From NCBI GenBank assembly GCA_963678705.1, contig OY783215.1, forward strand, positions 15,295,740 through 15,359,739: a stretch of 64,000 nucleotides of DNA, written 5' to 3'. Made by a program: the position numbers and the translations under genes. Position 1 is the first letter of the stretch. Each line of letters opens with the position of its first letter. Of the stretch, positions 12,815 through 25,857 are shown piece by piece. The notes under the pieces are model-generated. The model saw only the letters and a program-made list of their open reading frames with translations, had not been told where the DNA came from and searched no databases. Source of the DNA: Panorpa germanica (taxonomy: Eukaryota; Arthropoda; Insecta; Mecoptera; Panorpidae).

Positions 12815-15440
12815 ACTAGCTTTTACCCCCGTCGCAAGCGACGTGTCTTTTGTGTGTGGCTTGAACTTCATGTAAAAATTTAAATTTTAGTAACGTTTAC
12901 CCCGTTGCAAAGCGAAGTCTTTTTGCCGTGTATGATTTGAAACCATTAAAATAATTCGTAATTACATTTCATATTTAATTCTATGTTAAAATTGAAATAA
13001 TAAATAAACTCGCGCACATATACATGACATATAAATTGACTAAAAAAAATTATTTTTTTAACAAAATAAAAAATATTTTCAATTTATGCGTTATTTGACC
13101 AACTTTTTTTTAAAATTTGGGATTTTTTTTTCGATTCGTAAATAAGTTACCCAGATTAGCCTATATACAAAATTTCAACTTTCTAGCACAATTTTTACTC
13201 TCGGAAAATACTGCCCCCGTGCCCCCAAATAAAATTTTGAAATTTTGAATTTTTTTTTATAAATAATATACTTAATTATTCTAGAATCCAGAATATGAAC
13301 TTTCTCCAAAGTTCCCTTCCGGGCCCCCGAATTTCTTCAACCCCCCCTTTTTCAATTTTTGAATTTCTAATTTTTGAGAAATGTCAGCATTGATTACCTT
13401 AATACAGATGCAAAATTTCAACTTTCTATCTCTTACCAACTCAAAGTAATACAGCAAAAAAGGGCTCACTTTTTTTCCAGATTTTTCAAAATAACGGGTT
13501 TCCAGGAAATTCAGGGAAAAATCCGGGGACGCCAAAAGTCTTAGAATTTTTTTCTCTACGAAATAGGCAATTTTCAAAAACTTCCCTGGAGCCGTTTTCG
13601 AGATGCCATACAAAATTCGAACCAAACATATAAACATATAAGAATATAAGAATATAAGAATACAAATATACACCTGGGACATTATAATATAGGATGAAAT
13701 ATATATTACGAGATTTTAGGGCAATTTAGGGGTCAATTTTTTTATTGAAATATTGATTATTATATTTACGTGAATATCCTAAAAATGAGCAATATAATCC
13801 ATTTAACGTTTGAATTTTATTTTAGTGCGTAATATTTGGTTGTTTGCCTAGTAGTTGATAATGGCAATAACTTTAGTTTTATATCACGACATTTCATGAA
13901 AACTTGATGAATTGCTACAACAGTTGCTATTGCTGTGACGTTTAATTCTGTATCTCTTTTGCACTTCTCTTGCTTTATCGCGATGAGAAAGGTTGTCAAA
14001 TAATAGTGTGGAAGAAGGTGAGGAAGGAATGACGTCAAGTGATCTGTCACTTTTTTTAAATTTTTACCTCTTTAATTATTAAAGAGAGCGTAACTCTCTT
14101 TTTCCATATTTAATTTAAATTCTGTTTAATTTAAATTCTATTTAATAATTCGTAATTTCATTTCACATTTTCGTTCCATTTTTAAATAGAAATATTTAAT
14201 TCGTTCTATATTATTTTACATATAACAAATAATTTTTCATATAAATTGACTAAAAAAATTGTTTTTTTTCTTTTATTAATAATATACTTAATTATTCTAG
14301 AATCCAGAAAATGAATTTTCTCCAAAGTTCCCTACCGGGCCCCCCTTCTAATTTTTGAGAAATGTCAGCATTGAATACCTTAATACACATGCAAAATTTC
14401 AACTTTCTATCTTATAGGAATTAAAAGTAATACAGCAAAAAAGGGATCAATTTTTTTCCAGTTTTTCCAAAATTACGGGTTTCCAGGAAATTCAGGGAAA
14501 AATCCGGGGACGCCAAAAGTCTTATAATTTTTTTCTCTACGAAATAGGAAATTTTTAAAAACTTCCCTGGAGCCGTTTTCGAGATGCCATACAAAATTCG
14601 AACCAAACATATAAGGATATAAGAATATAAATATACACCTGGGACATTATAATATACTTGAGTTTACCCCTGTCGCAATGCGACATCTTTTTGGCGTGTA
14701 TCATTTAAATCCAATAAAATAATTCGTAATTAAATTTCATATTTAACTGTTCTATTTTTAAATTGAAATAATAAATAAACTCGCGCACATATAAATTGAC
14801 TAAAAAAATATTATTTTTTTATCAAAATAAAAAATATTTTCAATTTATTCGTTATTTGACCAACTTTTTTTCAAAATTTGGGATTTTTTTTTTCGATTCG
14901 TAAATAAGTTACCAAGGTTAGCCTATATACAAAATTTCAACTTTCTAGCACAATTTTTACTCTTGGAAAATACTGCCCCCGTGCCCCCCAATAAAATTTT
15001 GAAATTTTGAATTTTTTTTTATTAATAATATACTTAATTATTTTACAATCCAGAATATGAACTTTCTCCAAAGTTCCCTACCGGGCCCCCGAATTTCTTC
15101 AACCCCCCCTTTTTCTATTTTTGAAATTCTAATTTTTGAGAAATGTCAGCATTAAATAGCTTAATACACATGCAAAATTTCAACTTTCTATCTTTTACGA
15201 CTTGAAAGTAATACAGCAAAAAAGGGATCACTTTTTTTCCAGTTTTTCCAAAATTACGGGTTTCCAGGAAATTCAGGGAAAAATCTGGGGACGCCAAAAG
15301 TCTTAGAATTTTTATCTCTACGAAATAGGAAATTTTTAAAAACTTCCCTGGAGCCGTTTTCGCGCTGCCATACAAAATTCAGTACCAAACATATAAGAAT
15401 ATAAGAATATAAGAATATAAGAATATAAACATATAAGAAT
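12815..15440. repeat. 2626-bp tandem unit, first copy
   Basis: Begins CTAGCTTTTACCCCCGTCGC. It holds three diverged members of one family: 12815-13697, about 14245-14653 and about 14655-15440. Members start in ACTAG/CTTGAG + TTTACCCC + GTCGCAA and end in ACATATAAGAATATAAG with GGGACATTATAATATA. 13698-14240 is unrelated sequence, also seen diverged near 58617-59110. Minus-strand frames of 60-133 codons recur in each member but look like repeat-borne chance ORFs. Confidence 0.9.
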
Positions 15441-18066
15441 ACTAGCTTTTACCCCCGTCGCAAGCGACGTGTCTTTTGTGTGTGGCTTGAACTTCATGTA
15501 AAAATTTAAATTTTAGTAACGTTTACCCCGTTGCAAAGCGAAGTCTTTTTGCCGTGTATGATTTGAAACCATTAAAATAATTCGTAATTACATTTCATAT
15601 TTAATTCTATGTTAAAATTGAAATAATAAATAAACTCGCGCACATATACATGACATATAAATTGACTAAAAAAAATTATTTTTTTAACAAAATAAAAAAT
15701 ATTTTCAATTTATGCGTTATTTGACCAACTTTTTTTTAAAATTTGGGATTTTTTTTTCGATTCGTAAATAAGTTACCCAGATTAGCCTATATACAAAATT
15801 TCAACTTTCTAGCACAATTTTTACTCTCGGAAAATACTGCCCCCGTGCCCCCAAATAAAATTTTGAAATATTGAATTTTTTTTTATAAATAATATACTTA
15901 ATTATTCTAGAATCCAGAATATGAACTTTCTCCAAAGTTCCCTTCCGGGCCCCCGAATTTCTTCAACCCCCCCTTTTTCAATTTTTGAATTTCTAATTTT
16001 TGAGAAATGTCAGCATTGATTACCTTAATACAGATGCAAAATTTCAACTTTCTATCTCTTACCAACTCAAAGTAATACAGCAAAAAAGGGCTCACTTTTT
16101 TTCCAGATTTTTCAAAATAACGGGTTTCCAGGAAATTCAGGGAAAAATCCGGGGACGCCAAAAGTCTTAGAATTTTTTTCTCTACGAAATAGGCAATTTT
16201 CAAAAACTTCCCTGGAGCCGTTTTCGAGATGCCATACAAAATTCGAACCAAACATATAAACATATAAGAATATAAGAATATAAGAATACAAATATACACC
16301 TGGGACATTATAATATAGGATGAAATATATATTACGAGATTTTAGGGCAATTTAGGGGTCAATTTTTTTATTGAAATATTGATTATTATATTTACGTGAA
16401 TATCCTAAAAATGAGCAATATAATCCATTTAACGTTTGAATTTTATTTTAGTGCGTAATATTTGGTTGTTTGCCTAGTAGTTGATAATGGCAATAACTTT
16501 AGTTTTATATCACGACATTTCATGAAAACTTGATGAATTGCTACAACAGTTGCTATTGCTGTGACGTTTAATTCTGTATCTCTTTTGCACTTCTCTTGCT
16601 TTATCGCGATGAGAAAGGTTGTCAAATAATAGTGTGGAAGAAGGTGAGGAAGGAATGACGTCAAGTGATCTGTCACTTTTTTTAAATTTTTACCTCTTTA
16701 ATTATTAAAGAGAGCGTAACTCTCTTTTTCCATATTTAATTTAAATTCTGTTTAATTTAAATTCTATTTAATAATTCGTAATTTCATTTCACATTTTCGT
16801 TCCATTTTTAAATAGAAATATTTAATTCGTTCTATATTATTTTACATATAACAAATAATTTTTCATATAAATTGACTAAAAAAATTGTTTTTTTTCTTTT
16901 ATTAATAATATACTTAATTATTCTAGAATCCAGAAAATGAATTTTCTCCAAAGTTCCCTACCGGGCCCCCCTTCTAATTTTTGAGAAATGTCAGCATTGA
17001 ATACCTTAATACACATGCAAAATTTCAACTTTCTATCTTATAGGAATTAAAAGTAATACAGCAAAAAAGGGATCAATTTTTTTCCAGTTTTTCCAAAATT
17101 ACGGGTTTCCAGGAAATTCAGGGAAAAATCCGGGGACGCCAAAAGTCTTATAATTTTTTTCTCTACGAAATAGGAAATTTTTAAAAACTTCCCTGGAGCC
17201 GTTTTCGAGATGCCATACAAAATTCGAACCAAACATATAAGGATATAAGAATATAAATATACACCTGGGACATTATAATATACTTGAGTTTACCCCTGTC
17301 GCAATGCGACATCTTTTTGGCGTGTATCATTTAAATCCAATAAAATAATTCGTAATTAAATTTCATATTTAACTGTTCTATTTTTAAATTGAAATAATAA
17401 ATAAACTCGCGCACATATAAATTGACTAAAAAAATATTATTTTTTTATCAAAATAAAAAATATTTTCAATTTATTCGTTATTTGACCAACTTTTTTTCAA
17501 AATTTGGGATTTTTTTTTTCGATTCGTAAATAAGTTACCAAGGTTAGCCTATATACAAAATTTCAACTTTCTAGCACAATTTTTACTCTTGGAAAATACT
17601 GCCCCCGTGCCCCCCAATAAAATTTTGAAATTTTGAATTTTTTTTTATTAATAATATACTTAATTATTTTACAATCCAGAATATGAACTTTCTCCAAAGT
17701 TCCCTACCGGGCCCCCGAATTTCTTCAACCCCCCCTTTTTCTATTTTTGAAATTCTAATTTTTGAGAAATGTCAGCATTAAATAGCTTAATACACATGCA
17801 AAATTTCAACTTTCTATCTTTTACGACTTGAAAGTAATACAGCAAAAAAGGGATCACTTTTTTTCCAGTTTTTCCAAAATTACGGGTTTCCAGGAAATTC
17901 AGGGAAAAATCTGGGGACGCCAAAAGTCTTAGAATTTTTATCTCTACGAAATAGGAAATTTTTAAAAACTTCCCTGGAGCCGTTTTCGCGCTGCCATACA
18001 AAATTCAGTACCAAACATATAAGAATATAAGAATATAAGAATATAAGAATATAAACATATAAGAAT
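15441..18066. repeat. 2626-bp tandem unit, second copy
   Basis: Colinear with 12815-15440 at a constant offset of 2626 bp and no indel that I can find. One substitution was spotted (T at 13244, A at 15870). The junction is ATATAAGAAT|ACTAGC. This is either a very recent tandem duplication or an assembly duplication. Confidence 0.9.
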
Positions 18067-18068
18067 AT

Positions 18069-18132
18069 AAACAAACAGTTGGAACATTATAATATAGGAT
18101 AAACAAACAGTTGGAACATTATAATATAGGAT
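18069..18132 (+). repeat. 32-bp tandem repeat, two units
   Basis: The unit AAACAAACAGTTGGAACATT plus ATAATATAGGAT occurs twice head to tail, immediately after the large duplication. It is the terminal motif of the same repeat family. Confidence 0.85.
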
Positions 18133-18484
18133 TGAAAAGTATTAGCATAAGAAAACATGGAATAAAATGTGAAATGTATAATACAGTGTATAAAGAGTAC
18201 CTACACATAAAAAAAACAATCAAATGAAGGTTATGTACTAAACTTAGGAGATAGGGGATTAAGGTGAAACGCCTAATCCGCGAGTTAGCCTGCAGGGACG
18301 GATTATGTCGTTTGTTCAATAAAGGGCCCAATACATGCATCAATATCATTACAATATGTCTTATTCTAATGTGCGGTGCCTGGCCTAAGCCAGCAGAATC
18401 GTATTTCTCATTAACAGTTATGTATAAATATTGTATTTTGAATAAAAAACTGATGAAGGTCGAATCTCGTACTATAAGCGCCAA
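18133..18484. other. Stretch before LINE tail, nothing recognised
   Basis: Frames on both strands (18119-18484 minus, 18264-18500 plus) show no recognisable domain. It may be decayed LINE sequence belonging to the next feature. Confidence 0.4.
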
Positions 18485-19010
18485 TCAGAAATATTATTGA
18501 ATGTACGGACTGGATAAAAACAAACTAAACCAAATCGTTTACCAGATATCCTACAAGTTATATACAAAAACTATATTAAAAACAGGTACTGCTACTATTA
18601 AACAAGTACAGGTACAAAAACTATGGTATATTGAAATAATCCAAAGATTTCAGTTCAAAAAGCTAAGGATTGTCACGAATGCACCATGGTTTATACCTAA
18701 TAACGTAATACACCGGAATCTGGATATACCCACAGGTAATGAAGAAATAGTGCTCAGAATCAAAGAATACAGAGAGAGAACACCTAAACAATTTGGCCGG
18801 CTGTCTAATGTTCAATAATTTCGTAGTATGCAGACTAAAAAAGAAAGTACCTCAGGACCTATTAACCAACTAATCAGAATCTAGGATCTATTGAAATTGA
18901 GGGATGAGTCGTTGTGCACATTCCGCACAAGACACTTTATTATTGTAATACAATATTGTATACAGTTGTAATAATCTTTAGTAATCAAATAAATATATAT
19001 AAAAACAGGT
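18485..19010 (+). pseudogene. Jockey-like non-LTR retrotransposon, reverse transcriptase C-terminus and 3' UTR
   Basis: The frame 18501-18818 carries the typical Jockey-clade ORF2 tail: IEIIQRFQFKKLRIVTNAPW, then NNVIHRNLDIPT followed by EEI. The catalytic reverse-transcriptase core is absent and the upstream part is out of frame, so this is a 5'-truncated dead copy. After the stop at 18818 an AT-rich 3' UTR with AATAAATATATA runs to about 19010. Clade assignment is from remembered motif patterns. Confidence 0.75.
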
Positions 19011-19841
19011 AAATGTTATATTCCAATTCGGTCCTGGAGACACCAAGTTGATGCGAAATATAAAAAAGAAGTTATATGACAAGAAATTTGTTTTTAAAAG
19101 TAAAAGTAGATTTGAAATAGGATAATCAAAGGCACGTGCGTCCTATACCATTGCGTAATCCACACACACATACACACAGCACGTATACATTATATATTCA
19201 TATCTTCAGCTTAAGTGAAGAACGCATGTGATATGCGTTGTCTCAAAAGGGAAACAATTAGAGAGATACACGCAACGGAACCGGGATAGCGGGATTGCGG
19301 GATGACGGGATGGTGGGATACCTGCGTTACGTTGCTACGGTGCTGCCCTCATTATGAACGTGATTGAGTACTTCATTAAAACGGTACTTGTACCATTTTG
19401 TTTGTAACGCACGCTGTACATTTTGTAAAATGGTTTTACAACATGGAGGACGGTTGGTATGTGAACATTTCTAGGTTGGGTAATTAAAAATAAATTATTC
19501 ATCTAAGGTATTATATAGACAACTTTATAACAGTGTATGTGTATGGAGTAAGGTTATAAATGTTTAAGAATACGGAAAGTACCCAATTATTAATATCTTG
19601 AGGTACCTAGCGTTACTCCATTTAAAGATATTAGTTTTATTGAATAAAATGTGTGTAAGAGGTCGGATACTTTTCTCTCTGTTGATACTTTTTAAATGTT
19701 TCAAATTATTGCCCAACGAACTTGCTTCAAAGACCACGTATTGTAATGCATAATGATCTCAGTTGTTGTCATAGTAGACCTGTATATGTGACTTCACTAT
19801 TCTCCGTAAACAATTTTACGAAATGAAATGGAATGTGATGT
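19011..19841. other. Non-coding stretch, nothing recognised
   Basis: Contains a CA-rich run near 19160 and short GGGAT-rich repeats near 19281-19320. No gene found. Confidence 0.5.
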
Positions 19842-20216
19842 CCCAGTAAACATTTTGGAGTAAATTCTACTTAATTTCTATTACATATCATGAATTTTTT
19901 GTCTGGAACGTGTTCGTTTTCTATTCAGTCGTTCAAAGGAAAGGTCCTTTTTATGAGCTACAGACATTGCAACGACGGTTCACTGCTGAATTAAAAGCGG
20001 AGTAGGTTTATGATTTATGACCGGATAATAAAAATATACCCATGTGGGAAAGAAACAGAAATACTTATTGAATGATGTTGGAAAAAGAAAGAATATTATT
20101 ATGAAAAACTAACACAAAATCTGTGACAGGTAGAGAACTTGTAAAGCGTTAGAATAGAATTGTACGAGTGACTCGAACTTCACCAAATAGGACACTTCAC
20201 CAAATTGTTTACTGGG
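19842..20216 (-). mobile_element. Longer CCCAGTAAACA-type MITE, TSD GT
   Basis: 375 bp starting CCCAGTAAACATTTTGGAGT and ending ACCAAATTGTTTACTGGG, flanked by GT on both sides (19840-19841, 20217-20218). The inside differs from the 250-bp copies, so it is a related subfamily. Confidence 0.8.
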
Positions 20217-20241
20217 GTCTTTTCATTTTTTCCTATTATTA

Positions 20242-20481
20242 CCCAGAAAACATTTTGGAGTCACTTTGCCATCATATTGAAGATGCACATGACTTTTTTG
20301 TCATGAAAGAGTTTAATTTAATTTCAGTTTCTCACAGTCGTTTATATGAAATGTCTATTCTATCGGCTACAAATGGCGAAACAACTCCACCTGCCTGAAT
20401 ACAAATGAAGTTAAAGTTGATGCGAATTATTATTGATAGAAACGTCACAAAACAGGACACTTCACCACATTGTTTACTGGT
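20242..20481 (-). mobile_element. CCCAGTAAACA-family MITE, diverged, TSD TA
   Basis: Starts CCCAGAAAACATTTTGGAGT and ends CCACATTGTTTACTGG(T), flanked by TA. A further degenerate plus-strand copy seems to follow at about 20484-20647, ending ACTGGGTA. Confidence 0.75.
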
Positions 20482-20647
20482 TATTGTTTACAGAGATTTT
20501 AACCGTCAGTTGTTCAAACCAACTGCAGTTCGCATTAACTTTTTCATCGCTTGGATTCTGGCAGGTGATGTGGTTTCGATAATTATTACCTAAGCTAGAG
20601 ATATTTAATATGAACGACTGAACTGTGAGCAAACTCTGTACTGGGTA

Positions 20648-21811
20648 GCTTACCTTCTCTTCCACGCATTATTCAATAAAATCAATGCGTTTTACGCGAT
20701 GAGTGCGGACCTGTATATATAAGTAAAGTATCTATAAAGTAAAGCTAGTAATCGCTTAAAATTTAACACAGTTGACATGAACGCTCCTTTAATTATTTAT
20801 TAGTTTTAATTTATTTTAAAATATACTTTACAGAGGTGTTAAGAATTCAAAGTGACATGAGAAATTTAAATTTTACATAATTTTAAGCAAACACACTCAA
20901 CAACTTCAAAGCTGATTACAGCTCACTCATCTGAATAGACCCCCGTCATCCCCCTTCCCCCCTCTGCCCGCCCTATTCCTTCAGTACCCTTCGATCTACG
21001 TTCGTCAACTTAATCACGATTCGTACATAAAGTCTACCTACAAGTATCTATGAATGTGTTTGTATAAAATTGCTTTTGTCTGATCCATCGAATGAGATCA
21101 AACTAACAAAGATTTTAATTAAAATTAATTAAACACACACATATATAAACAAAAGATTTCATCCCTGTCTTTGTTTTCATCCTCTCTTCATCTTCATCTT
21201 CATTTGCAGCGCAAGGTTGTTGTGTTTGTTTCCGTACAATGAATCGTAATACTCAAAACTCTAAGAAGAGACGACAAAATAACAAAACGACAAAATGACA
21301 AAACGACGAAACTGTTACCATTCAAATTGAATAAAGAGAAAACACATTAGTTAGTTCGTGAATAGGATAAAAGATGGCAGCAGTTTTATAATTTGTTCAT
21401 TGTTTGGCGAATAGTAAATAGATGCATTATACTTGTAAAGTTGTACTATAAAGTGGAACTATTTGAAATTGTTCTCAACAAATACAGACATTTCTGACAA
21501 ATGCAAGCAACTTGGCTCTGTTCTGTTCTGAAGTAATAATAGAAGCCTACAATCCACTGAGTGGTGAATGGTAAATTGTCGTTACAGACATATTGTAAAT
21601 TATATAGTAACTCAATTGACTAAGTTATTAAAAACTAAACTCTTCTGTTAGTTTTCAAGAGCCCCGTTTCTGACTGACTATTGGTCATCCCTAGACTCGA
21701 TTAGGGAGGGAGAAGGAGTGGGAGATAGAGTGACAGATTTCGCAGATAGAGATTTCACAGATTTAGAAAAAAACTTATTTTTAGGACACCCTATTAGTAC
21801 TCATTGATTAG
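20648..21811. other. Non-coding stretch, nothing recognised
   Basis: AT-rich with a C-rich patch near 20940-20980 and CTTCAT repeats near 21185-21200. No gene or upstream CUB exon was found here, although the neighbouring gene would need one. Confidence 0.5.
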
Positions 21812-22505
21812 AGGTCGATTTTTCAATTGATGTTAATAAATGTGCATTGGCGTGTCTATTTTAATAAATATCTAAATATTGACGGAGATATAGCAATTAA
21901 AAATTTGAATTGTAGTTTTAGCGCTAGAAATAGTCGGCCATATTTGTATGACGTGAAATGCATTTTAACGTCAGTTATTTGTTGAGTAGGTCAGTGCTGC
22001 GGTAATGTTCTGTAGCTGTTGGTAATCAAATAATCATTTTTAGTTTTTATTTTATTTAACCCTGCTAAGGCAGACATAGTATTGAAGTTTCATTGTTCCT
22101 TGAAATATCTAAACATATAGCAGAGATTTATGAGCTGTAATGTTGGTAACCTTACACAAGGATTGTGATGTCCCAGTAAACAATTTGGTGAAGTGCCCTA
22201 TTTAGTGACGTTTCTCTCACTATTTCACTTCGATTATAGTTCGCATCAACTTTATCTTCATTTGTATTCCGACAGGTGGAGTAATTTCGCCATCTGTAGC
22301 CGATAAAGTAGACATTTTATATGAAAAAATGTTAGAAACTGAACTATAAATGAACTCTTTTATGACAAAAAAATCATGACGCATCTTCAATATGATGTCA
22401 AAGTGACTCCAAAATGTTTACTGGGGTCACATGCACTTGGAATGTGTACAACGTTGAATCCCTTTAATAATTAAAGAGACAAAATGACTTTTTTAATTGT
22501 TAATA
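21812..22505 (+). mobile_element. 640-bp family element, truncated, with nested MITE
   Basis: Matches the internal part of 9267-9907 in the same orientation. It lacks both termini and is interrupted at 22171-22425 by a CCCAGTAAACA MITE. Confidence 0.8.
22171..22425 (+). mobile_element. CCCAGTAAACA MITE nested in 640-bp element, TSD GT
   Basis: The empty site is preserved at about 9703-9716 (GTGATGTCACATGC). The filled site here reads GTGATGT, element, GTCACATGC. This proves a precise insertion with a 2-bp GT duplication. Confidence 0.95.
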
Positions 22506-22686
22506 CAATATATATTCTAATTTTCTATAACTTCATTCCAGGCTGACCTGACGTGCAGAAATACGAAACATACAGTGGGCGCCATTTTTACAAGAACAAA
22601 TTTTGTAACTTTAAAGTATGTAACAGACGGATGGGGCACGGATACAAATGGTTTCAAACTGGTTATAACAGCTGTCAAAGATCCAA

Positions 22687-24201
22687 GTAAGTAATAAAGA
22701 AATCATATATATTACATGAAATATCCAAGACACAGTACCTCTGCCTGTTGCTTCATTATTTACTCGTAAGATGGCACAGGTAAATCTAAATTCTCGGATT
22801 TTTGAGTACGTGCTTGTCATGGTAACACCCCATTTTTTTAAATTTAAAATTACTCTGGTTTCCCTTCAGAGCGAATAAATCTTTCGCCTTTTACTAAAGA
22901 TTTCCGTGGAGCGGAGCACTCAAATGAGTCTAATGACTAATTTTTTGTGTGCCCGACATTAAGTTGTTGGGCCGATAATTATAAAATCTATAAGTTCTAT
23001 TTTAAATTATGGAAATTAAACCATTCAAGAATATCTCCTCGTAAAGTAGTAAAGAATGGAGGAGAACTTTGACTTTGAACCAGGGTACTACCACTTAGGG
23101 CCTTATTCTGTATGGTATTTTCAGCGATGATAAAATTTCATCGCTGAATAATGACGTAACATGACTCTTATGACAGGAATGCATAAGGGTCATATGACGT
23201 CACTATTTACTGATGAAATTTTATCACCACTGAAAATAACATACAGAATAAGGCCCTTAGAGTAAAATTATTGGACATGGAATAAACCGCTTTAGGCCAC
23301 CCCTGTTGGAATAATATCTTGTTGGTTTAATTTCCTGATTACGTCACTGGTATGACGTATCACCCGTCGACCTTTCCACCCACACCGTGTACTATCAATA
23401 GCTCTCTGATTCTATAATCGCGTACCGTCCATTCATCACCTGGTAATTTAATTCCAATATATATTCCGAGGATTTGCTACTAGAGTTGCTTAAAGCTTTG
23501 AATTATTCTAGTTCGTTTCCGTTTTGAATTATGGTCACTAAGACCCTTCTCAGATATAGACTGTCATCAAAAGGTAATCAAAATCATGTTCGTGCTGTTA
23601 GTTAATCTATTAGAGCCATTATCTATCCTTTAATAGTGCGACATGTTACGTCATAAATATGGCCGACATCTGTAGCGATAAAACTATAATTCGAATTTTT
23701 AATTCCTATATCTCCGTCAACATTTAGATATTTAATAAAATAAAAACGCAAATATTCATTTATTAACATCTATTTCAATCAACAATTAATAAATCAACCC
23801 CTAAAAAATTAATTCAGAATCCCATTGTTATTATTATGTCAATGAAAATAGAAGCTCTATTTTAGCTTTAGCGTATTTTTACATAAGTAGTTGACAAAGC
23901 AGTAAAATATTAATGGGCTTGTAAACTCTTTTTTTTAGGGGTCGTCTTTTTAATTTTCAATTGAAATAAATTTCAATATATGTATATTGGCATTTTTATT
24001 TTATTAAATATCCAAATGTTCCGGAATTATAGCTATAACAAATTTGAATTTCGTCACAGAAGAAATAATTTTTCCTTTTTCGCAACCATTTTACAAAGAT
24101 ACTGACGGCTCTAAAATATATAAATAAAAGTCTCATATTATCTGTAAGACTCTCTGATGACGCTAAATATGAAATTTATAAAAATTGAAATGTTTTTGCA
24201 G
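22687..24201 (+). other. Intron of the Neto-like gene, with transposon fragments
   Basis: GTAAGT donor and TTTGCAG acceptor. Contains a Harbinger-like MITE (23098-23256) and two fragments of the 640-bp family in opposite orientation (23655-23812 minus, 23912-24050 plus). Confidence 0.6.
23098..23256. mobile_element. Foldback MITE, PIF/Harbinger-like, TSD TTA
   Basis: 159 bp, almost entirely inverted repeat: starts GGGCCTTATTCTGTATGGTA and ends with its near-inverse CAGAATAAGGCCC. Flanked by TTA on both sides. A 3-bp TWA target duplication and GG-starting ends are characteristic of PIF/Harbinger. Confidence 0.85.
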
Positions 24202-25106
24202 AGCACGCGTGTAAGGACTTCCGCTGTACTCTCCGGGAGTTCTGCATCAGCACAGATTTAGTTTGTGATGGAGTCAACCACTGTGGAGATGGTTCCGACG
24301 AAGCTACCAACGCTTTATGTCAAAGTATGTCATTTACGTTTGAAATTCAATTGGAATAACGTTATTATAAAATTGAATTTTAACATTGTTGTTATTATCC
24401 AATTAGATACAGAATCCAGCACGTTGCTAGGAATGGAGCTCACCTGGTTCGTGGTCCTGTTGGTCAGCTCTATTCTAGTGTTGTGCGCCTTCGCTGTGTG
24501 CATTGCCATTTGTCTTTGTCGGAGACAAACTTCCAGACAAGGTGTCCCGATGGGTAACAACACGCAAATGCAATGTAGGATGGAGTAACCTTTTCAAATA
24601 AATCTGTCAAATCATTTTTTAGGTTAATATTTTATTTAATGCAAAACAATATGATTTTTAGTGCAACAAATATATGGTTCAAACGGCGCTATGAAGCATT
24701 CGCTTCCACGTGGCGCCACCTGTCTTCCCTCGCCTGGTACGGGGGGTCCCCATCGTGTGACAGGGGGACAGGGAAACTGGGAGCACCCTGCGAGAACCCT
24801 CGGGTACCGCATCATGACGACGTCGACGGCATGGCGCCGCCTCTACTGCCAGGCAAAGTGATACTCTGCGAAGATGGTAATGACCTCACGCAGAGTCAGA
24901 AAGACGAATGGTTCGTTTAGCAGTAGGTAAGGATATTGAAACTTCAGGGGTGAGGACTGAGGGGATTGTTTAATACAATACGATGATTGTTAACAACATT
25001 AACATATGTTTGGTAACTTTTAAGGTCAAATTAACACCTAGGCGCAAATGTTTTGAAAATAGAACACGTGTAAATAATATGGGAACCCGTTTTGCACAAG
25101 ACAATT

Positions 25107-25857
25107 AATGAGCTTGTGTCCTATGTCTTAATTTCTATAAAAGTTTACTATATAATGATAAAGTGGGTTACTAGAACCTCAAATGTTCAATTATTTTTTA
25201 ATAACTCCTTATATTTTAACATATTAAAAATTAAAAAAGTCATTTTGTCTCTTTAATTATTAAAAGGATTCAACGTTGTACAACATTCCAAGACATGTGA
25301 CCTCCCGTCCGCTATATTACTATCTCTTTTATACAACAGAGCATAGAAGAGAGACAGAACTCTTAAAACTTTACAGGTTACCAACTTAACAGCTTAGAAA
25401 TCTCTGCTATATGCATTTATATTCAAAATATCAAATATTATTTACAACTGTTTCGAGGAACAATAAAGTTTCAATATTATGTCAGCCATAACAGGGTTAA
25501 ATAAAATAAAAACTTATTATACTTTGCTAACTAACGCATTCCCAGTAAACATTTTGGAGTCACTTTGACATCATATTGAAGATGCGTCATGATTTTTTTG
25601 TCATAAAAGAGTTCATTTATAGTTCAGTTTCTCACACTTTTTCATATAAAATGTCTACTTTACCGGCTACAGATGGCGAAATTACTCCACCTGTCGAAAT
25701 ACAAATGAAGATAAAGTTGATGCGAACTATAATTGAAGTGAAATAGTGATAGAAACGTCACTAAATAGAGCACTTCACCAAATTGTTTACTGGGTTCGTA
25801 CTAGATAGGTAGACATAGGCCTACCAACAGCTACAAAACATTACCACAGCACTGACC
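25107..25857 (-). mobile_element. 640-bp family element, minus strand, with nested MITE
   Basis: Starts AATGAGCTTGTGTCCTATG, the inverse-end form, and is interrupted by the MITE at 25541-25794. Its outer end is lost. It lies in the last intron of the Neto-like gene. Confidence 0.8.
25541..25794 (-). mobile_element. CCCAGTAAACA MITE nested in 640-bp element, TSD TT
   Basis: 254 bp starting CCCAGTAAACATTTTGGAGT and ending AATTGTTTACTGGG, flanked by TT on both sides. Confidence 0.9.

Noticed and set aside
13281-18001. Minus-strand ORFs of 61-133 codons recurring in the 2626-bp units
   Set aside because: They follow the repeat structure, encode low-complexity Phe/Lys/Leu-rich peptides, match no transposon protein I know, and start and stop at arbitrary points in each member.
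18119-18484. A 121-codon minus-strand ORF
   Set aside because: It is antisense to probable decayed LINE sequence, Ile/Leu-rich, and has no domain.
24265-24588. A 107-codon ORF starting at ATG 24265 as a stand-alone membrane protein
   Set aside because: It reads the LDLa exon in the wrong frame and crosses the intron. Spliced in phase, the same DNA gives LDLa then the transmembrane helix.
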